Assembly: GCA_016218155.1 (NCBI GenBank)
Contig: JACREQ010000046.1
Location: 159,012 to 223,011, forward strand
Source: Bacteroidia bacterium
GTDB lineage: Bacteria > Bacteroidota > Bacteroidia > Bacteroidales > GWA2-32-17
Reading direction: 5' to 3'
DNA length: 64,000 nucleotides
Numbering within the stretch: the first letter of the stretch is position 1; each line of letters opens with the position of its first letter. Positions 10,046 to 19,514 of this stretch are shown in pieces. Under the pieces are notes generated by a model. It did not search any database and was not told the DNA's origin. It saw only the letters and a program-made list of their open reading frames with translations. Made by a program: the position numbers and the translations under genes.

Positions 10046-10474
10046 TCAAATATTATTTTTTTCTTTATCAATAATATCTTTGAGAGTAGTATTTTTTAGA
10101 ATTGCAACTGTTTTATCTCTTATCTCTTTAACAACACTTCTTACACCGCATGTGGTTTCATCCTTACAATGATTACATTCTTCATAGTAATTATAGGTAA
10201 CGCAAGGTAGTAAGGCTATAGCGCCGTCAAAAAATCGTATTATTTCTGCGAAATTTACATTTTCAGGTTTCTTAATTAAATAATATCCGCCGCCTTTTCC
10301 TTTTTTGCTGCTAACAATACCCATGTTTTTAAGCTCAAGCAGTATTGTCTCTAAAAATTTTTTCGGCAATTTTTCAGCTTCAGCTATCTCGCTTATTAAT
10401 ACTGGACCGTGCTCATATTTCTTTGCAAGGTATGTTAATGCATAAAGCGAATATTGTGCTTTCTTAGAAATCAT
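10046..10474 (-). CDS. Rrf2-family transcriptional regulator
   Basis: A 142-residue DNA-binding protein with the Rrf2 winged helix-turn-helix (MISKKAQYSLYALTYLA, then ISEIAEAEKLPKKFLETILLELK and SSKKGKGGGYYL). Cysteines at 91, 100, 103 and 109 lie in the region where IscR- and NsrR-type members bind an Fe-S cluster, so a redox, iron or nitric-oxide sensing role is plausible. It follows selD by 31 bases on the same strand. That could mean it regulates the selenium genes or simply shares their transcript. The target genes are unknown. Confidence 0.88.
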   Translation of the reverse strand: MISKKAQYSLYALTYLAKKYEHGPVLISEIAEAEKLPKKFLETILLELKNMGIVSSKKGKGGGYYLIKKPENVNFAEIIRFFDGAIALLPCVTYNYYEECNHCKDETTCGVRSVVKEIRDKTVAILKNTTLKDIIDKEKNNI

Positions 10475-10505
10475 TTTTAAATTCTTTAATCAAAAGTAAC
10501 TAAAA

Positions 10506-11549
10506 TTATTTAATGAAAATATAATGACTATCATCTTTTGTTTTTCTTTCAATAGTTCTTCCAATTTGTTTAATAAATATATTATTTGTTGCAGCAATCT
10601 TTAATACCTCGTTTTCTTTCGCTTCTTCAACAGCAATTAGTAAACCACCGCTAGTTTGAGGATCGCAAATAATTAATTTCTGAAATTCAGACATTGCAGA
10701 AATTTTACTTCCATAACTATTAAAATTTCTTGTTGTTCCTCCTGGAATAGTATTATTGTCGATATATTTTTCTATTCCTTCAAATATTGGTAATGAATTA
10801 AAATTTATTTCGGCATTTATATTACTTCCTTCACACATTTCAATTAAATGTCCACCAAGCCCGAAACCTGTAACATCAGTCATAGCTTTTATAGCATCTG
10901 TTTTTCCGAATTCAGAGCCAATGCTGTTTAATGTTTTCATTGAGTTTAAAGCAATTTTTAAGTCTTCATCTGTTAAAAGGTTCTTTTTTTGAGCTGTAGA
11001 AAGTATTCCTATTCCAAGTGGTTTAGTAATAAAAAGTGAGCAGTTTGATTTTGCAGTACAGTTTTGCTTAATGTTATTTTTATTTACCATACCATTAACT
11101 GCCAGGCCAAATACAGGAACTGGAATATCTATACTATGACCTCCGGAAATTGTTATACCGGCTTTAGCGCATGCTTCAGTAGCTCCTTTAATAACTTCTT
11201 TTGCAATATTGGCAGGAATTTTTGAAAGTGGCCAACCTAGAATTGCTATTGCTAATATTGGTGTTCCACCCATTGCGTAAATGTCGCTTAAAGCATTTAT
11301 AGCAGCTATGTATCCAAAGTCAAATGCATCATCAACAATTGGAGTAAAGAAATCGGTAGTACTAATTATTGCTGTATCATTTCCTAAATCAAAAACTGCT
11401 GCATCATCTTTTGTAGAATTTCCTACCAATAATCTATTGTCGTTAATTATTGGTGTTATATTTTTTAGAATTTCTTCTAAATCTTTTGGAGATATCTTGC
11501 ACCCACAACCGGAGCCAGGACTAAATTGTGTTAATTTAATTTCTTCCAT
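10506..11549 (-). CDS. selD: Selenide, water dikinase (selenophosphate synthase)
   Basis: SelD makes selenophosphate, the selenium donor, from selenide and ATP. The 347-residue protein has the family signature LTQFSPGSGCGCKISPK, with Cys15 and Lys18 matching the catalytic Cys17 and Lys20 of the E. coli enzyme. It uses cysteine, not selenocysteine, at this site (no in-frame TGA). Further motifs are DDAAVFDLGND, MGGTPILAIAILGWP, TDVTGFGLGGHL and CDPQTSGGLLIAV. It overlaps mnmH by 14 bases, so the two are translationally coupled, and the neighbour uses its product directly. No selA, selB or tRNA-Sec is present in the window. Confidence 0.95.
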   Translation of the reverse strand: MEEIKLTQFSPGSGCGCKISPKDLEEILKNITPIINDNRLLVGNSTKDDAAVFDLGNDTAIISTTDFFTPIVDDAFDFGYIAAINALSDIYAMGGTPILAIAILGWPLSKIPANIAKEVIKGATEACAKAGITISGGHSIDIPVPVFGLAVNGMVNKNNIKQNCTAKSNCSLFITKPLGIGILSTAQKKNLLTDEDLKIALNSMKTLNSIGSEFGKTDAIKAMTDVTGFGLGGHLIEMCEGSNINAEINFNSLPIFEGIEKYIDNNTIPGGTTRNFNSYGSKISAMSEFQKLIICDPQTSGGLLIAVEEAKENEVLKIAATNNIFIKQIGRTIERKTKDDSHYIFIK

Positions 11550-12567
11550 TATTTATTTTTTTGTAATTTACTAATTTGTTGCAAATTTCCTGAACAGAAA
11601 GATTATTTATGTTTAATTCTTTCACATTGTTATTTTTATGTCTTTTTAGGCTGAATAAATATTGTTTATCGTAATAATTTAATATTGTTAAAATAGCATT
11701 AAAAAAATCATTATTTATTAAATAGTTAACTATCACTTGAGCTTTGTCGCCACCAATTCTCCTCGAAATTCTTTGAACTGCACTTATCAATAAATCTTTT
11801 TCAAAATGTGCATATTCTTTTACTAATCTTTCGGCACGGTCGTTTATATTTCTTTCAAGTAAAATAAATTCTGTAGATTGCATTTGTTCATGAAATAGTC
11901 TGGGTATATAAATATTTCCAATAGTAAGGCTTTCATCTTCAATCCATATTGGCTTTTCTGTTTTCTGATTTTTTAGTTTTGTAAAAAGCAAATTTTCAAA
12001 ATGTTCTGTACTTGGTTGTTGCAATTGTCCAAAATGACCAAAAACGGAACCTTTATGATTAGCAAGTCCTTCAAGATCTATAACCTGTTCATTATTTTCT
12101 TTTAGGTAATGAAGAATCTCAGTTTTTCCCGATCCTGTCATACCACCAATAACAATTAATTTAAACTGTTTCTCAAAATAGGTTCTAACAAATTGTCTGT
12201 AATTTTTATAACCACCTTCAAGAATATAAACATTATAACCAGCAGTTTCAAGTAGCCATGCCATATTTTTACTGCGCATTCCTCCGCGCCAGCAATGAAG
12301 CCTAATATTATCACCCTTTGCAATATTGTTAACTGTTTCAACAAAAGAAACAAGTTTAGATTGAACCTTTTCTAAGCCAATTTTTATTGCTTCATCTTTA
12401 CCTTGATTAACATATGCTGTTCCTACTAATACTCTTTCTTCGTTAGAAAATAAAGGTAAATTAATTGCACCAGGAATATGTCCTTTATCAAATTCAATAG
12501 GTGATCTAACATCAAAAATCGGATATGAAAACGATAAAAATTCTTCGGTATTAACTCTTAAAGTCAT
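11536..12567 (-). CDS. mnmH: tRNA 2-selenouridine synthase (MnmH/SelU)
   Basis: MnmH replaces sulfur by selenium in 2-thiouridine at the wobble base of certain tRNAs, through a geranylated intermediate, using selenophosphate. The 343-residue protein has an N-terminal rhodanese domain with Cys92 in the loop HCWRGGMRSK and a C-terminal P-loop domain (GGMTGSGKT at 141-149) followed by DLEGLANHKGSVFG. Both are the family hallmarks, and the length is normal. It is the first gene of the selenium unit mnmH-selD, possibly continuing into the Rrf2 regulator. The pair implies that selenium is used here at least for tRNA. Confidence 0.95.
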   Translation of the reverse strand: MTLRVNTEEFLSFSYPIFDVRSPIEFDKGHIPGAINLPLFSNEERVLVGTAYVNQGKDEAIKIGLEKVQSKLVSFVETVNNIAKGDNIRLHCWRGGMRSKNMAWLLETAGYNVYILEGGYKNYRQFVRTYFEKQFKLIVIGGMTGSGKTEILHYLKENNEQVIDLEGLANHKGSVFGHFGQLQQPSTEHFENLLFTKLKNQKTEKPIWIEDESLTIGNIYIPRLFHEQMQSTEFILLERNINDRAERLVKEYAHFEKDLLISAVQRISRRIGGDKAQVIVNYLINNDFFNAILTILNYYDKQYLFSLKRHKNNNVKELNINNLSVQEICNKLVNYKKINNGRN

Positions 12568-12759
12568 TTTTATTTTACAATAAACTTTACAAAGATTGTA
12601 ATAATTAAATGAATTGCATTTAATAAATAATTAAGTTAATAAGATTTTTTGAATAGTTATATGTGTAATAAATACAGGTATATACATTGACTTATTTTGT
12701 ATTTCAATTCTGAATAAATTTATTAAACAATATTGCATTATTAATTGCATCTTAATTTC

Positions 12760-12767
12760 TACTTTTG
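12760..12767 (+). promoter_or_regulatory. Bacteroidota -7 box (TACTTTTG) upstream of purL
   Basis: TACTTTTG fits the TAnnTTTG -7 consensus and ends 27 bases before the purL start. No good -33 TTTG is seen at the usual 19-20 base spacing. The divergent space 12568-12794 holds nothing else recognisable. Confidence 0.45.
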
Positions 12768-12794
12768 TTTTCTAAATTAAGAATTAATTAGTTT

Positions 12795-15017
12795 ATGGCT
12801 GAAATGAAAGTTAACCTGGAAACTGCAAAGAAACTTGGAATATTACCGGAAGAGTTAGAGCAGATTAAGAAAAATCTTGGACGTATGCCAAATTTTACCG
12901 AATTAAGTATTTATTCGGTAATGTGGTCGGAACATGCATCTTACAAAAATTCAATAAAATTATTGAAAACCTTACCACGTAAAGGAAAACATTTACTTGC
13001 CGAAGCTGGCGAAGAAAATGCAGGTTTGGTTGATATTGGTGATGGTTTGGCTTGTGCCTTTAAAATAGAATCCCATAATCACCCATCTGCAGTTGAGCCA
13101 TATCAGGGAGCTGCTACAGGTGTTGGTGGAATTAATCGCGATATTTTTACAATGGGAGCCCGTCCTATTGCTCAGTTAAATTCATTAAGATTTGGTGATT
13201 TAAGTTTGGATCGTACAAAATGGTTACTTAAAGGAATTGTAAAAGGTATTGGTAATTATGGAAATGCTTTTGGTGTACCTGTAGTTGGTGGCGAAATTTA
13301 TTTTGATGAATGCTATAATGCTAATCCTTTAGTTAATGCAATGTCGGTTGGTATTGTAAAAAAAGGAAAAGTTATTTCTGCAACTTCAGGTGGTGTAGGT
13401 AACCCTGTTTATATTGTAGGTTCGTCAACTGGAAAAGATGGAATTCACGGTGCTACATTTGCAAGTGCCGATTTACACGAGAATTCTGCTGATGATATTC
13501 CAAGTGTACAGGTTGGTGATCCATTTATGGAAAAATTGCTTTTAGAAGCAAGTCTGGAGCTAAATGAAACTGATGCAATTGTTGGAATGCAGGATATGGG
13601 AGCCGCAGGAATTATTTGTTCAACTTCAGAAATGTCGGCTCGTGGAAAATGCGGAATGAAAATTTATCTGGATAAAGTTCCACTTCGTCAGAAAAATATT
13701 GAAGCCTGGGAAATTCTTCTTTCAGAATCTCAGGAAAGAATGCTTGTGGTTGTAAAAAAAGGACATGAAAGTGAAGTAGAAACTATTTTCAAAAAGTGGG
13801 ATTTACATTGTGCAATTATTGGAGAAGTAATTAAAGAAGACAGATTAAATTTTTATTTTCATGACGAATTAGTTGCTGATGTACCTGCCGATTCTCTCGT
13901 TCTTGGTGGTGGTGCTCCGGTTTATGAACGCGAAAGTAAAGAACCAAAATATTTTAAAGAACTTAAGAAATTTAAAATATCACAGGTTAAAGAACCTGAA
14001 GATTTAAGAGAAGTTGCTGAAATGTTAACAAATGAACCAACACTCGCATCTAAACGTTGGGTTTATGAGCAGTATGATACAATGGTTGGAACAAAAAATA
14101 TGGCAACAAATATTCCTTCTGATGCAGGTATTGTAAATATAAAAGGAACAAATAAAGCACTTGCCTTAACAGTTGACTGTAACTCAAGATATGTATATGC
14201 TGATCCTGAAAAAGGAACTGCTATTGCTGTGGCCGAAGCTGCAAGAAATATTGTTTGTGCCGGTGGAACTCCTGTTGCAATAACAAACTGCCTTAATTTT
14301 GGTAATCCTTATAATCCTGAAGTTTTTTGGCAATTCTCGGGTGCAATAAAAGGGATGAGCGCAGCATGTACAAAATTTGGAACACCTGTTACCGGTGGTA
14401 ATGTTAGTTTCTATAACCAGACATCAATTGGTGATACAATAGAGCCTGTTTTTCCAACGCCAACTATAGGAATGTTAGGTGTTTTGGAAGATAAAAATAA
14501 TGTAATGTCACTTGCATTTCAACGTAAAGGCGATATGATTTTCTTGCTTGGTCCTGTTGTTGAAGATATTTCTTCTTCAGAGTATCTTGTAAAATATCAT
14601 GGCATAAAAAAATCACCTTGTCCAGCTTTTGATTTAGAAATGGAATATAAAGTTCAGCAAGTTGTTGCTTATATTATTAAAAATAAAATGATAAGTTCTG
14701 CGCACGATGTTTCTGAAGGAGGTATTTATACTGCGCTCTTAGAATCAGCAATGCCAAATAATCTTGGTTTTGATATAACAACAGACGCTGAAATCCGTGC
14801 TGATGCATTTTTATTTGGTGAATCGCAAAGCAGAGTAATTGTGTCTGTAAACCCTGCGCATGAAGATGCATTTATTGATTTTATGATGGATCAGAAAATC
14901 GGGTTTATGGCTCTTGGTCACGTAACAAAATGCGAGTTAAGAGTTGATGATGTGTCATATGGATTTATTAGAGATCATAAAAAAGTGTACGATACTGCTA
15001 TCGAAAAGCTTATTTAA
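12795..15017 (+). CDS. purL: Phosphoribosylformylglycinamidine synthase, PurL subunit
   Basis: PurL converts formylglycinamide ribonucleotide to its amidine in step four of purine synthesis, using ammonia from a glutaminase partner. At 740 residues this is the small PurL type, which works with separate PurQ and PurS; neither is in the window. Motifs include [51 protein letters not shown] and [14 protein letters not shown], followed by the second repeat of the fold ([11 protein letters not shown] and SAHDVSEGG). The gene begins with ATG after a -7 box. It is followed after 2 bases by the methyltransferase gene, suggesting one transcript. Confidence 0.95.
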   Translation: MAEMKVNLETAKKLGILPEELEQIKKNLGRMPNFTELSIYSVMWSEHASYKNSIKLLKTLPRKGKHLLAEAGEENAGLVDIGDGLACAFKIESHNHPSAVEPYQGAATGVGGINRDIFTMGARPIAQLNSLRFGDLSLDRTKWLLKGIVKGIGNYGNAFGVPVVGGEIYFDECYNANPLVNAMSVGIVKKGKVISATSGGVGNPVYIVGSSTGKDGIHGATFASADLHENSADDIPSVQVGDPFMEKLLLEASLELNETDAIVGMQDMGAAGIICSTSEMSARGKCGMKIYLDKVPLRQKNIEAWEILLSESQERMLVVVKKGHESEVETIFKKWDLHCAIIGEVIKEDRLNFYFHDELVADVPADSLVLGGGAPVYERESKEPKYFKELKKFKISQVKEPEDLREVAEMLTNEPTLASKRWVYEQYDTMVGTKNMATNIPSDAGIVNIKGTNKALALTVDCNSRYVYADPEKGTAIAVAEAARNIVCAGGTPVAITNCLNFGNPYNPEVFWQFSGAIKGMSAACTKFGTPVTGGNVSFYNQTSIGDTIEPVFPTPTIGMLGVLEDKNNVMSLAFQRKGDMIFLLGPVVEDISSSEYLVKYHGIKKSPCPAFDLEMEYKVQQVVAYIIKNKMISSAHDVSEGGIYTALLESAMPNNLGFDITTDAEIRADAFLFGESQSRVIVSVNPAHEDAFIDFMMDQKIGFMALGHVTKCELRVDDVSYGFIRDHKKVYDTAIEKLI

Positions 15018-15019
15018 TA

Positions 15020-15733
15020 TTGGAACAAAAATTAATTGTTGAAAAAAACAAAGAAAATGTGGCAACAATGTTTGATGACATTGCGCCATCGTATGACTTT
15101 CTAAATCATTTTCTTTCTGCAAATACAGATAAGGTATGGAGAAAGAAAGCTGTTAAAATTCTATCAGCTTATTCTCCTAAAAAAATTCTTGATGTTGCTA
15201 CAGGTACTGGCGATTTAGCTATTGCTATGCTAAAACTTAACCCTGAAAAGATTACAGGAGTTGATATTTCAAAAGAAATGCTTGAGGTTGGCAAAAAGAA
15301 AATATTAGAATTGGGGAAGCAACAGATTGTTGATTTGCTTCAGGCTGATGCAGAAAACCTTCCTTTTGCTAATGATACTTATAATGCAGTAACTGTTGCT
15401 TTTGGGGTAAGAAATTTTGAGCATCTTAACAAAGGATTATTAGAAATTTATAGAGTTCTTGCTCCCAACGGGGTATTTTTAATACTGGAGTTTTCGAGGC
15501 CAAAAAATAATTTACTCGGTATATTATTTAGATTTTATTTTGGTCAGATTCTTCCTTTAATTGGCAGATTATTTTCAAAAAATAAGGTTGCTTATAAGTA
15601 CCTGTTTCAAAGTGTTCAGCAGTTTCCTAGCGGTGATGAGATGAAGAAGAATTTATCTTCTTTGGGATATAAAAATGTTACTGCAAAAACATTATCTATG
15701 GGAATTGCAACAATTTATACTGCATCAAAATAA
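15020..15733 (+). CDS. menG: Demethylmenaquinone methyltransferase (UbiE/MenG)
   Basis: MenG methylates demethylmenaquinone with S-adenosylmethionine in the last step of menaquinone synthesis; some homologues also act on ubiquinone precursors. The 237-residue protein has the UbiE signatures MFDDIAPSYDFLNHFLS, DVATGTGDLAIAML, GVDISKEML, AFGVRNFEHL and LEFSRP. The start is TTG at 15020, two bases after the purL stop. The next ATG (residue 17) would remove conserved N-terminal residues, so TTG is preferred. It lies next to porT, a common gene order in Bacteroidota. Menaquinone fits the quinone-linked Hdr/Dsr proteins elsewhere in the window. Confidence 0.92.
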   Translation: MEQKLIVEKNKENVATMFDDIAPSYDFLNHFLSANTDKVWRKKAVKILSAYSPKKILDVATGTGDLAIAMLKLNPEKITGVDISKEMLEVGKKKILELGKQQIVDLLQADAENLPFANDTYNAVTVAFGVRNFEHLNKGLLEIYRVLAPNGVFLILEFSRPKNNLLGILFRFYFGQILPLIGRLFSKNKVAYKYLFQSVQQFPSGDEMKKNLSSLGYKNVTAKTLSMGIATIYTASK

Positions 15734-15755
15734 TTTCGGATTATGTCCGTTTTAC

Positions 15756-15763
15756 TATCTTTG
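15756..15763 (+). promoter_or_regulatory. Bacteroidota -7 box (TATCTTTG) directly upstream of porT
   Basis: TATCTTTG matches TAnnTTTG and ends 7 bases before the porT ATG, with a TTTC 18 bases upstream as a possible -33 element. Transcription from it would give an almost leaderless mRNA, so porT could have its own promoter besides read-through from menG. Confidence 0.45.
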
Positions 15764-15770
15764 CTGAAAT

Positions 15771-16532
15771 ATGCGTAAGTATTCAAAATTCATAATATTA
15801 ATTCTTTGCTTATTCTCAGGTGGAATTTATGGTCAGACTATTAGACCATTAAATTTACCTAAGTATGATATAATGCCTTTGCACTTTGGTATGTCGCTTG
15901 GTATTAATCAAATGGATTTTACAATTCATAATTCCGGAAAATTTTTAACATCTGCAATAGATTCTGTTTATTCTATTGAAAATAAGCCTAATGTAGGTTT
16001 AAATATTAATATCGTATCTAATTATAATTTTTATAAAAGTTTTTCTCTTAGATTTTTACCAGGCTTAAATTTTGGTCAACGCGATTTACATTACTGGATT
16101 AAAAAAGATTCAGTAACATATATTGACCATGTAATGAAAATAGAATCTACTTATCTTGATTTACCATTATTGTTTCAATATAAAGGAAAAAGAATGACAA
16201 ACTTTCGTCCGTATTTAATTGGTGGTATGAGTTTTAAAATTGATCTTGCTGCACAAAAGAAAGTTAAGGAAGAGGATAAACCTAAAATTAAATTAAGCAG
16301 AACAAGTTATTATTATGAAGTTGGCTTTGGTACCGATTTTTTTCTTGAATATTTTAAGTTTGCGTTAGAAATAAAATATGTAGTTGGTATTAATAATGTA
16401 CTTGTACCTGATCCAACTCAGTATTCAAAGGCAATTGACAGAATGAACAGTAAAATGATTATGGTGTCTATGACTTTTGAAGGAAGTGATATTAGAGTAT
16501 TTAAATTTTTAAACCGAAGAAGTGGTAAATGA
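15771..16532 (+). CDS. porT: PorT-like outer-membrane protein of the type IX secretion system
   Basis: A 253-residue exported protein with signal peptide (residues 1-21, ending IYGQ), followed by the PorT-type pattern NLPKYDIMPLHFGMSLGINQMDF and membrane-strand-like repeats to the C-terminus. PorT is needed for secretion through the T9SS in Porphyromonas and gliding Bacteroidota. The assignment rests on this N-terminal pattern and on the position after ubiE/menG, a frequent order. Two proteins elsewhere in the window carry T9SS sorting tails (starts at 29103 and 42529), which fits a working system. The stop overlaps the next start by 4 bases. Confidence 0.8.
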   Translation: MRKYSKFIILILCLFSGGIYGQTIRPLNLPKYDIMPLHFGMSLGINQMDFTIHNSGKFLTSAIDSVYSIENKPNVGLNINIVSNYNFYKSFSLRFLPGLNFGQRDLHYWIKKDSVTYIDHVMKIESTYLDLPLLFQYKGKRMTNFRPYLIGGMSFKIDLAAQKKVKEEDKPKIKLSRTSYYYEVGFGTDFFLEYFKFALEIKYVVGINNVLVPDPTQYSKAIDRMNSKMIMVSMTFEGSDIRVFKFLNRRSGK

Positions 16533-18079
16533 TTCAGCAGGTTGATTTAGTTCTTTCTCCTTCAGATGCTTCAAAATCTGATTCTTATTCGGATTATGTT
16601 GCCAAGAAACTAAAAATAAACAAATCGCAAATTTCATTTATAAGATTGGAGAAGCGTTCTGTTGATGCCCGTCAGAGAGATATTAAAGTTCAGTTGCGAT
16701 TTGTTGTAGTTATTGATGAGCCTGGGTATTCTCCTGAGAAAATACTTTTTAATCAACAAATTGTAGAAAATGCAAAAGAAGTTGCGATTGTCGGAGCAGG
16801 TCCTGCCGGTTTGTTTGCTGCATTACAACTAATTGAATTAGGCTTAAAACCTGTAATATTTGAGAGAGGTAAAGATGTTTATGATAGAAAACGTGATATC
16901 GCAACAATGTACAGGAATAATGAAATAAATGCAGAATCTAATTATTGTTATGGAGAAGGTGGGGCTGGAACATTTTCTGATGGTAAATTATATACAAGAG
17001 CTTCAAAACGTGGAAATGTAAACAGAATTTTAGAATTGTTTTATTTGCATGGAGCCGATGAAAATATCCTTTATGAGGCGCATCCGCATATTGGCTCTGA
17101 TAAATTGCCAAAAGTAATTGAGAATATCAGAAAAAGGATTATTGAAGCTGGAGGAGAGTTTCATTTTAATACACAAGTAAAAGAAATTTTAATAAAAGAT
17201 GGAAAAGTTGATGGCATATTGTTAAATAATGATTCGATTTTTCCTGTTTCTGATATTATTTTGGCAACCGGACATTCTGCAAGAGATATTTACAGGATGT
17301 TATTTGCAAAAAACATTTTACTTGAATCTAAAGGTTTTGCAATGGGTGTCAGAATTGAACATCCTCAGAACATTATTGACAATATTCAATATCATGGCTT
17401 TAATCGTGGCGAATTACTTCCTGCAGCTTCTTACAGCATAGTTCAACAGGTAAGTGGGAGAGGAGTATATTCTTTTTGTATGTGCCCTGGAGGTTTTATT
17501 GTTCCTGCTGCAACTGCTGGTGGAGAAATAGTTGTTAATGGAATGTCAGCTTCAAAAAGAAATTCACCATATGCTAATTCGGGCTTTGTTACAGAAATAA
17601 AAGATGATGATTTGATAGAGTTTAAAAAGTTTGGAGTACTTGCAGGACTGGAGTTTCAGTCATATTTTGAGCAAATGGCTTTTTATTACGGAGGTGGCGG
17701 AATAGTAGCTCCGGCACAAAGAATAATTGATTTTATTCAGAAAAAAACATCATCTGATTTGCCCGAAACTTCTTATACTGCCGGAGTAAAATCTTCTGAC
17801 ATGCATAACTGGATTCCTAAAATTATTAGCGAAAATCTAAGCAAAGCTTTGCAGAATTATTCACAACGTGCAAAAGGTTTTTTAACAGAAAATGCAATTA
17901 TGGTTGGAGTTGAAAGCAGAACATCATCACCATTAAGAATTCCAAGAAATCCAGAAACACTGGAACATATTCAAATTAAAGGATTATACCCATGTGGTGA
18001 AGGTGCCGGATATGCAGGTGGAATAGTTTCTTCAGCAATGGATGGGATGAATGTTGCTCTGAAAATTGCAAATATGTGA
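16529..18079 (+). CDS. FAD-dependent oxidoreductase, COG2509 type
   Basis: A 516-residue flavoprotein. Residues about 1-75 form a small N-terminal domain (LVLSPSDASKSDSYSDYVAKKL). A Rossmann FAD-binding motif follows at about 90 (VAIVGAGPAGLFAALQL, ending with E in IFERGKD). Downstream are NYCYGEGGAGTFSDGKLYTR, ILATGHSARDIY, FCMCPGGFIVPA, and the C-terminal FAD contact GLYPCGEGAGYAGGIVSSAMDG. This is the conserved but biochemically undefined family annotated as NAD(FAD)-utilizing dehydrogenase. The start overlaps porT by ATGA, so translation is coupled. The reaction and partner are unknown. Confidence 0.85.
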   Translation: MIQQVDLVLSPSDASKSDSYSDYVAKKLKINKSQISFIRLEKRSVDARQRDIKVQLRFVVVIDEPGYSPEKILFNQQIVENAKEVAIVGAGPAGLFAALQLIELGLKPVIFERGKDVYDRKRDIATMYRNNEINAESNYCYGEGGAGTFSDGKLYTRASKRGNVNRILELFYLHGADENILYEAHPHIGSDKLPKVIENIRKRIIEAGGEFHFNTQVKEILIKDGKVDGILLNNDSIFPVSDIILATGHSARDIYRMLFAKNILLESKGFAMGVRIEHPQNIIDNIQYHGFNRGELLPAASYSIVQQVSGRGVYSFCMCPGGFIVPAATAGGEIVVNGMSASKRNSPYANSGFVTEIKDDDLIEFKKFGVLAGLEFQSYFEQMAFYYGGGGIVAPAQRIIDFIQKKTSSDLPETSYTAGVKSSDMHNWIPKIISENLSKALQNYSQRAKGFLTENAIMVGVESRTSSPLRIPRNPETLEHIQIKGLYPCGEGAGYAGGIVSSAMDGMNVALKIANM

Positions 18080-18116
18080 TTTTTGGTCACACCGTGCGAA
18101 TTAGAAGTGAAAATTA

Positions 18117-18818
18117 TTATGTGCGATTTATTAAATTTATTGCGAAGCATGCAGTTGTAGCAGCTGTTTCCGTTCTTAATCTGCTATTCCCAAGGCTGAT
18201 TCCGGTATAGTTATTTTTCAATGCAGATTCAATTTCTTTAGGAGAAAAATCACCTTCAGGTCCGATTAGAATTAAGCAATCAGAACCTTTTTTATACCAA
18301 TCTGCAATATGTTTGCGTTCATCTGTGCAATATGCTATTGCTTTTGTAATGTTATAATCTTTTTTAATAAAATCATTGAACTTTGTTAGCGGATTTAATA
18401 TTGGTAATTTTGCTTTAATACTTTGCTTCATTGCCGAAATCATTACTTTTTGAAGTCGATCAATATTTACATTTTTTCTTTCACTGCGTTCGCAAAGTAT
18501 GGGGGTTATTTCATCAATTCCTGATTCTGTAGCTTTTTCTATAAACCATTCTAATCTGTCGGCATGCTGAAGAGGTGAAATTGCAATGTGCAGTTTATAA
18601 GGTCTTGCTCCATAATTTTCGAATGTTTCTTCAATATTTAATATGCAAGCTTTTTGGTGATCGCTAATAATTGTTGTTTTATATAAATTTCCCTTACCGT
18701 TTGTAATCCATACTTCATCTTCAATTTTTAATCTGAGAACTCGGGTACAATGCTTGGATTCCTCTTCGCTTAGTTCAATAGTATTGCCCGAAATATCCGG
18801 ATTGTAAAATAGTTGCAT
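18117..18818 (-). CDS. rsmE: 16S rRNA m3U1498 methyltransferase
   Basis: RsmE methylates N3 of U1498 in the decoding region of 16S rRNA using S-adenosylmethionine. The 233-residue protein has the family order: an N-terminal PUA-like part (ELSEEESKHCTRVLRLKIEDEVWITNGKG), ISPLQHADRLEWFIEKATESGIDEITP, CERSER, and the SPOUT knot LIGPEGDFSPKEIE with ISLGNSRLRTETAA near the C-terminus. Length is normal. It faces the flavoprotein gene and is divergent from the phosphoesterase gene. Confidence 0.95.
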   Translation of the reverse strand: MQLFYNPDISGNTIELSEEESKHCTRVLRLKIEDEVWITNGKGNLYKTTIISDHQKACILNIEETFENYGARPYKLHIAISPLQHADRLEWFIEKATESGIDEITPILCERSERKNVNIDRLQKVMISAMKQSIKAKLPILNPLTKFNDFIKKDYNITKAIAYCTDERKHIADWYKKGSDCLILIGPEGDFSPKEIESALKNNYTGISLGNSRLRTETAATTACFAINLINRT

Positions 18819-18894
18819 GAATTATTTTTCTTTATGCGAAAATATTAAAAAAACATATTACATTTAACAGTTAAGTAAAAAAGTTTAAAATTAA

Positions 18895-19389
18895 TTGAAA
18901 ACAATTGGTTTAATCTCTGATACTCATGGTTCGGTTGACGAAGCTGTGTATACATTTTTTTTTAATTGTGATGAAATATGGCATGCAGGCGATTTTGGTA
19001 ATTTGCAAACTGCTGACAAGTTAGCTACTTTTAAGCCATTGCGTGGTGTTTATGGAAACATTGATGATCATAAATTAAGACTAGTTTACCCTGAAACTAT
19101 AAGATTTGTATGTGATGGCGTTGATACACTTATTACTCATGCAGGTGGATATCCTGCACATTATGATAAAAATTTGTTACCTGTTTTAAGAACAAATCCT
19201 CCAAAACTTCTAATTACCGGGCATTCTCATATTCTAAGAGTAATGTTCGACAAACAATTTAATTTTCTTTTTATGAACCCGGGTGCTGCAGGAAATTATG
19301 GATTTCACAAACAAATTACACTAATAAGATTTGTTATTGATAAAGGCGAAGTAAAAGATGTTGATGTTTATGACAGACCAAGGGGATAA
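18895..19389 (+). CDS. YfcE/MJ0936-family metallophosphoesterase
   Basis: A 164-residue calcineurin-like phosphoesterase with the metal-binding motifs in order: ISDTHG (residues 7-12), HAGDFG, GVYGNIDDH, ITHAGG and LITGHSH. Such proteins cleave phosphodiesters in vitro with two metal ions; the natural substrate is unclear. The start is TTG at 18895, which places DTHG at the usual distance from the N-terminus; no in-frame ATG lies between it and the first motif. It is divergent from rsmE. Confidence 0.9.
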   Translation: MKTIGLISDTHGSVDEAVYTFFFNCDEIWHAGDFGNLQTADKLATFKPLRGVYGNIDDHKLRLVYPETIRFVCDGVDTLITHAGGYPAHYDKNLLPVLRTNPPKLLITGHSHILRVMFDKQFNFLFMNPGAAGNYGFHKQITLIRFVIDKGEVKDVDVYDRPRG

Positions 19390-19458
19390 ATATAATTATT
19401 GAATCTTTAACTAAGTGAATAATGTTATTTAGATAAACTAAATGTAAATAATTTTTAT

Positions 19459-19466
19459 TATATTTG
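19459..19466 (+). promoter_or_regulatory. Possible -7 box (TATATTTG) of the lipoprotein gene
   Basis: TATATTTG fits TAnnTTTG and ends 48 bases before the ATG at 19515. No -33 element is seen at the usual distance. Confidence 0.35.
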
Positions 19467-19514
19467 TTTTGTGATAATTATAGAGTATAACTAATTTATA
19501 TTAATTATTAATAT

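Noticed and set aside
10506..11549. Selenocysteine-containing SelD
   Set aside because: The catalytic position is a Cys codon and no in-frame TGA with a SECIS-like hairpin is present.
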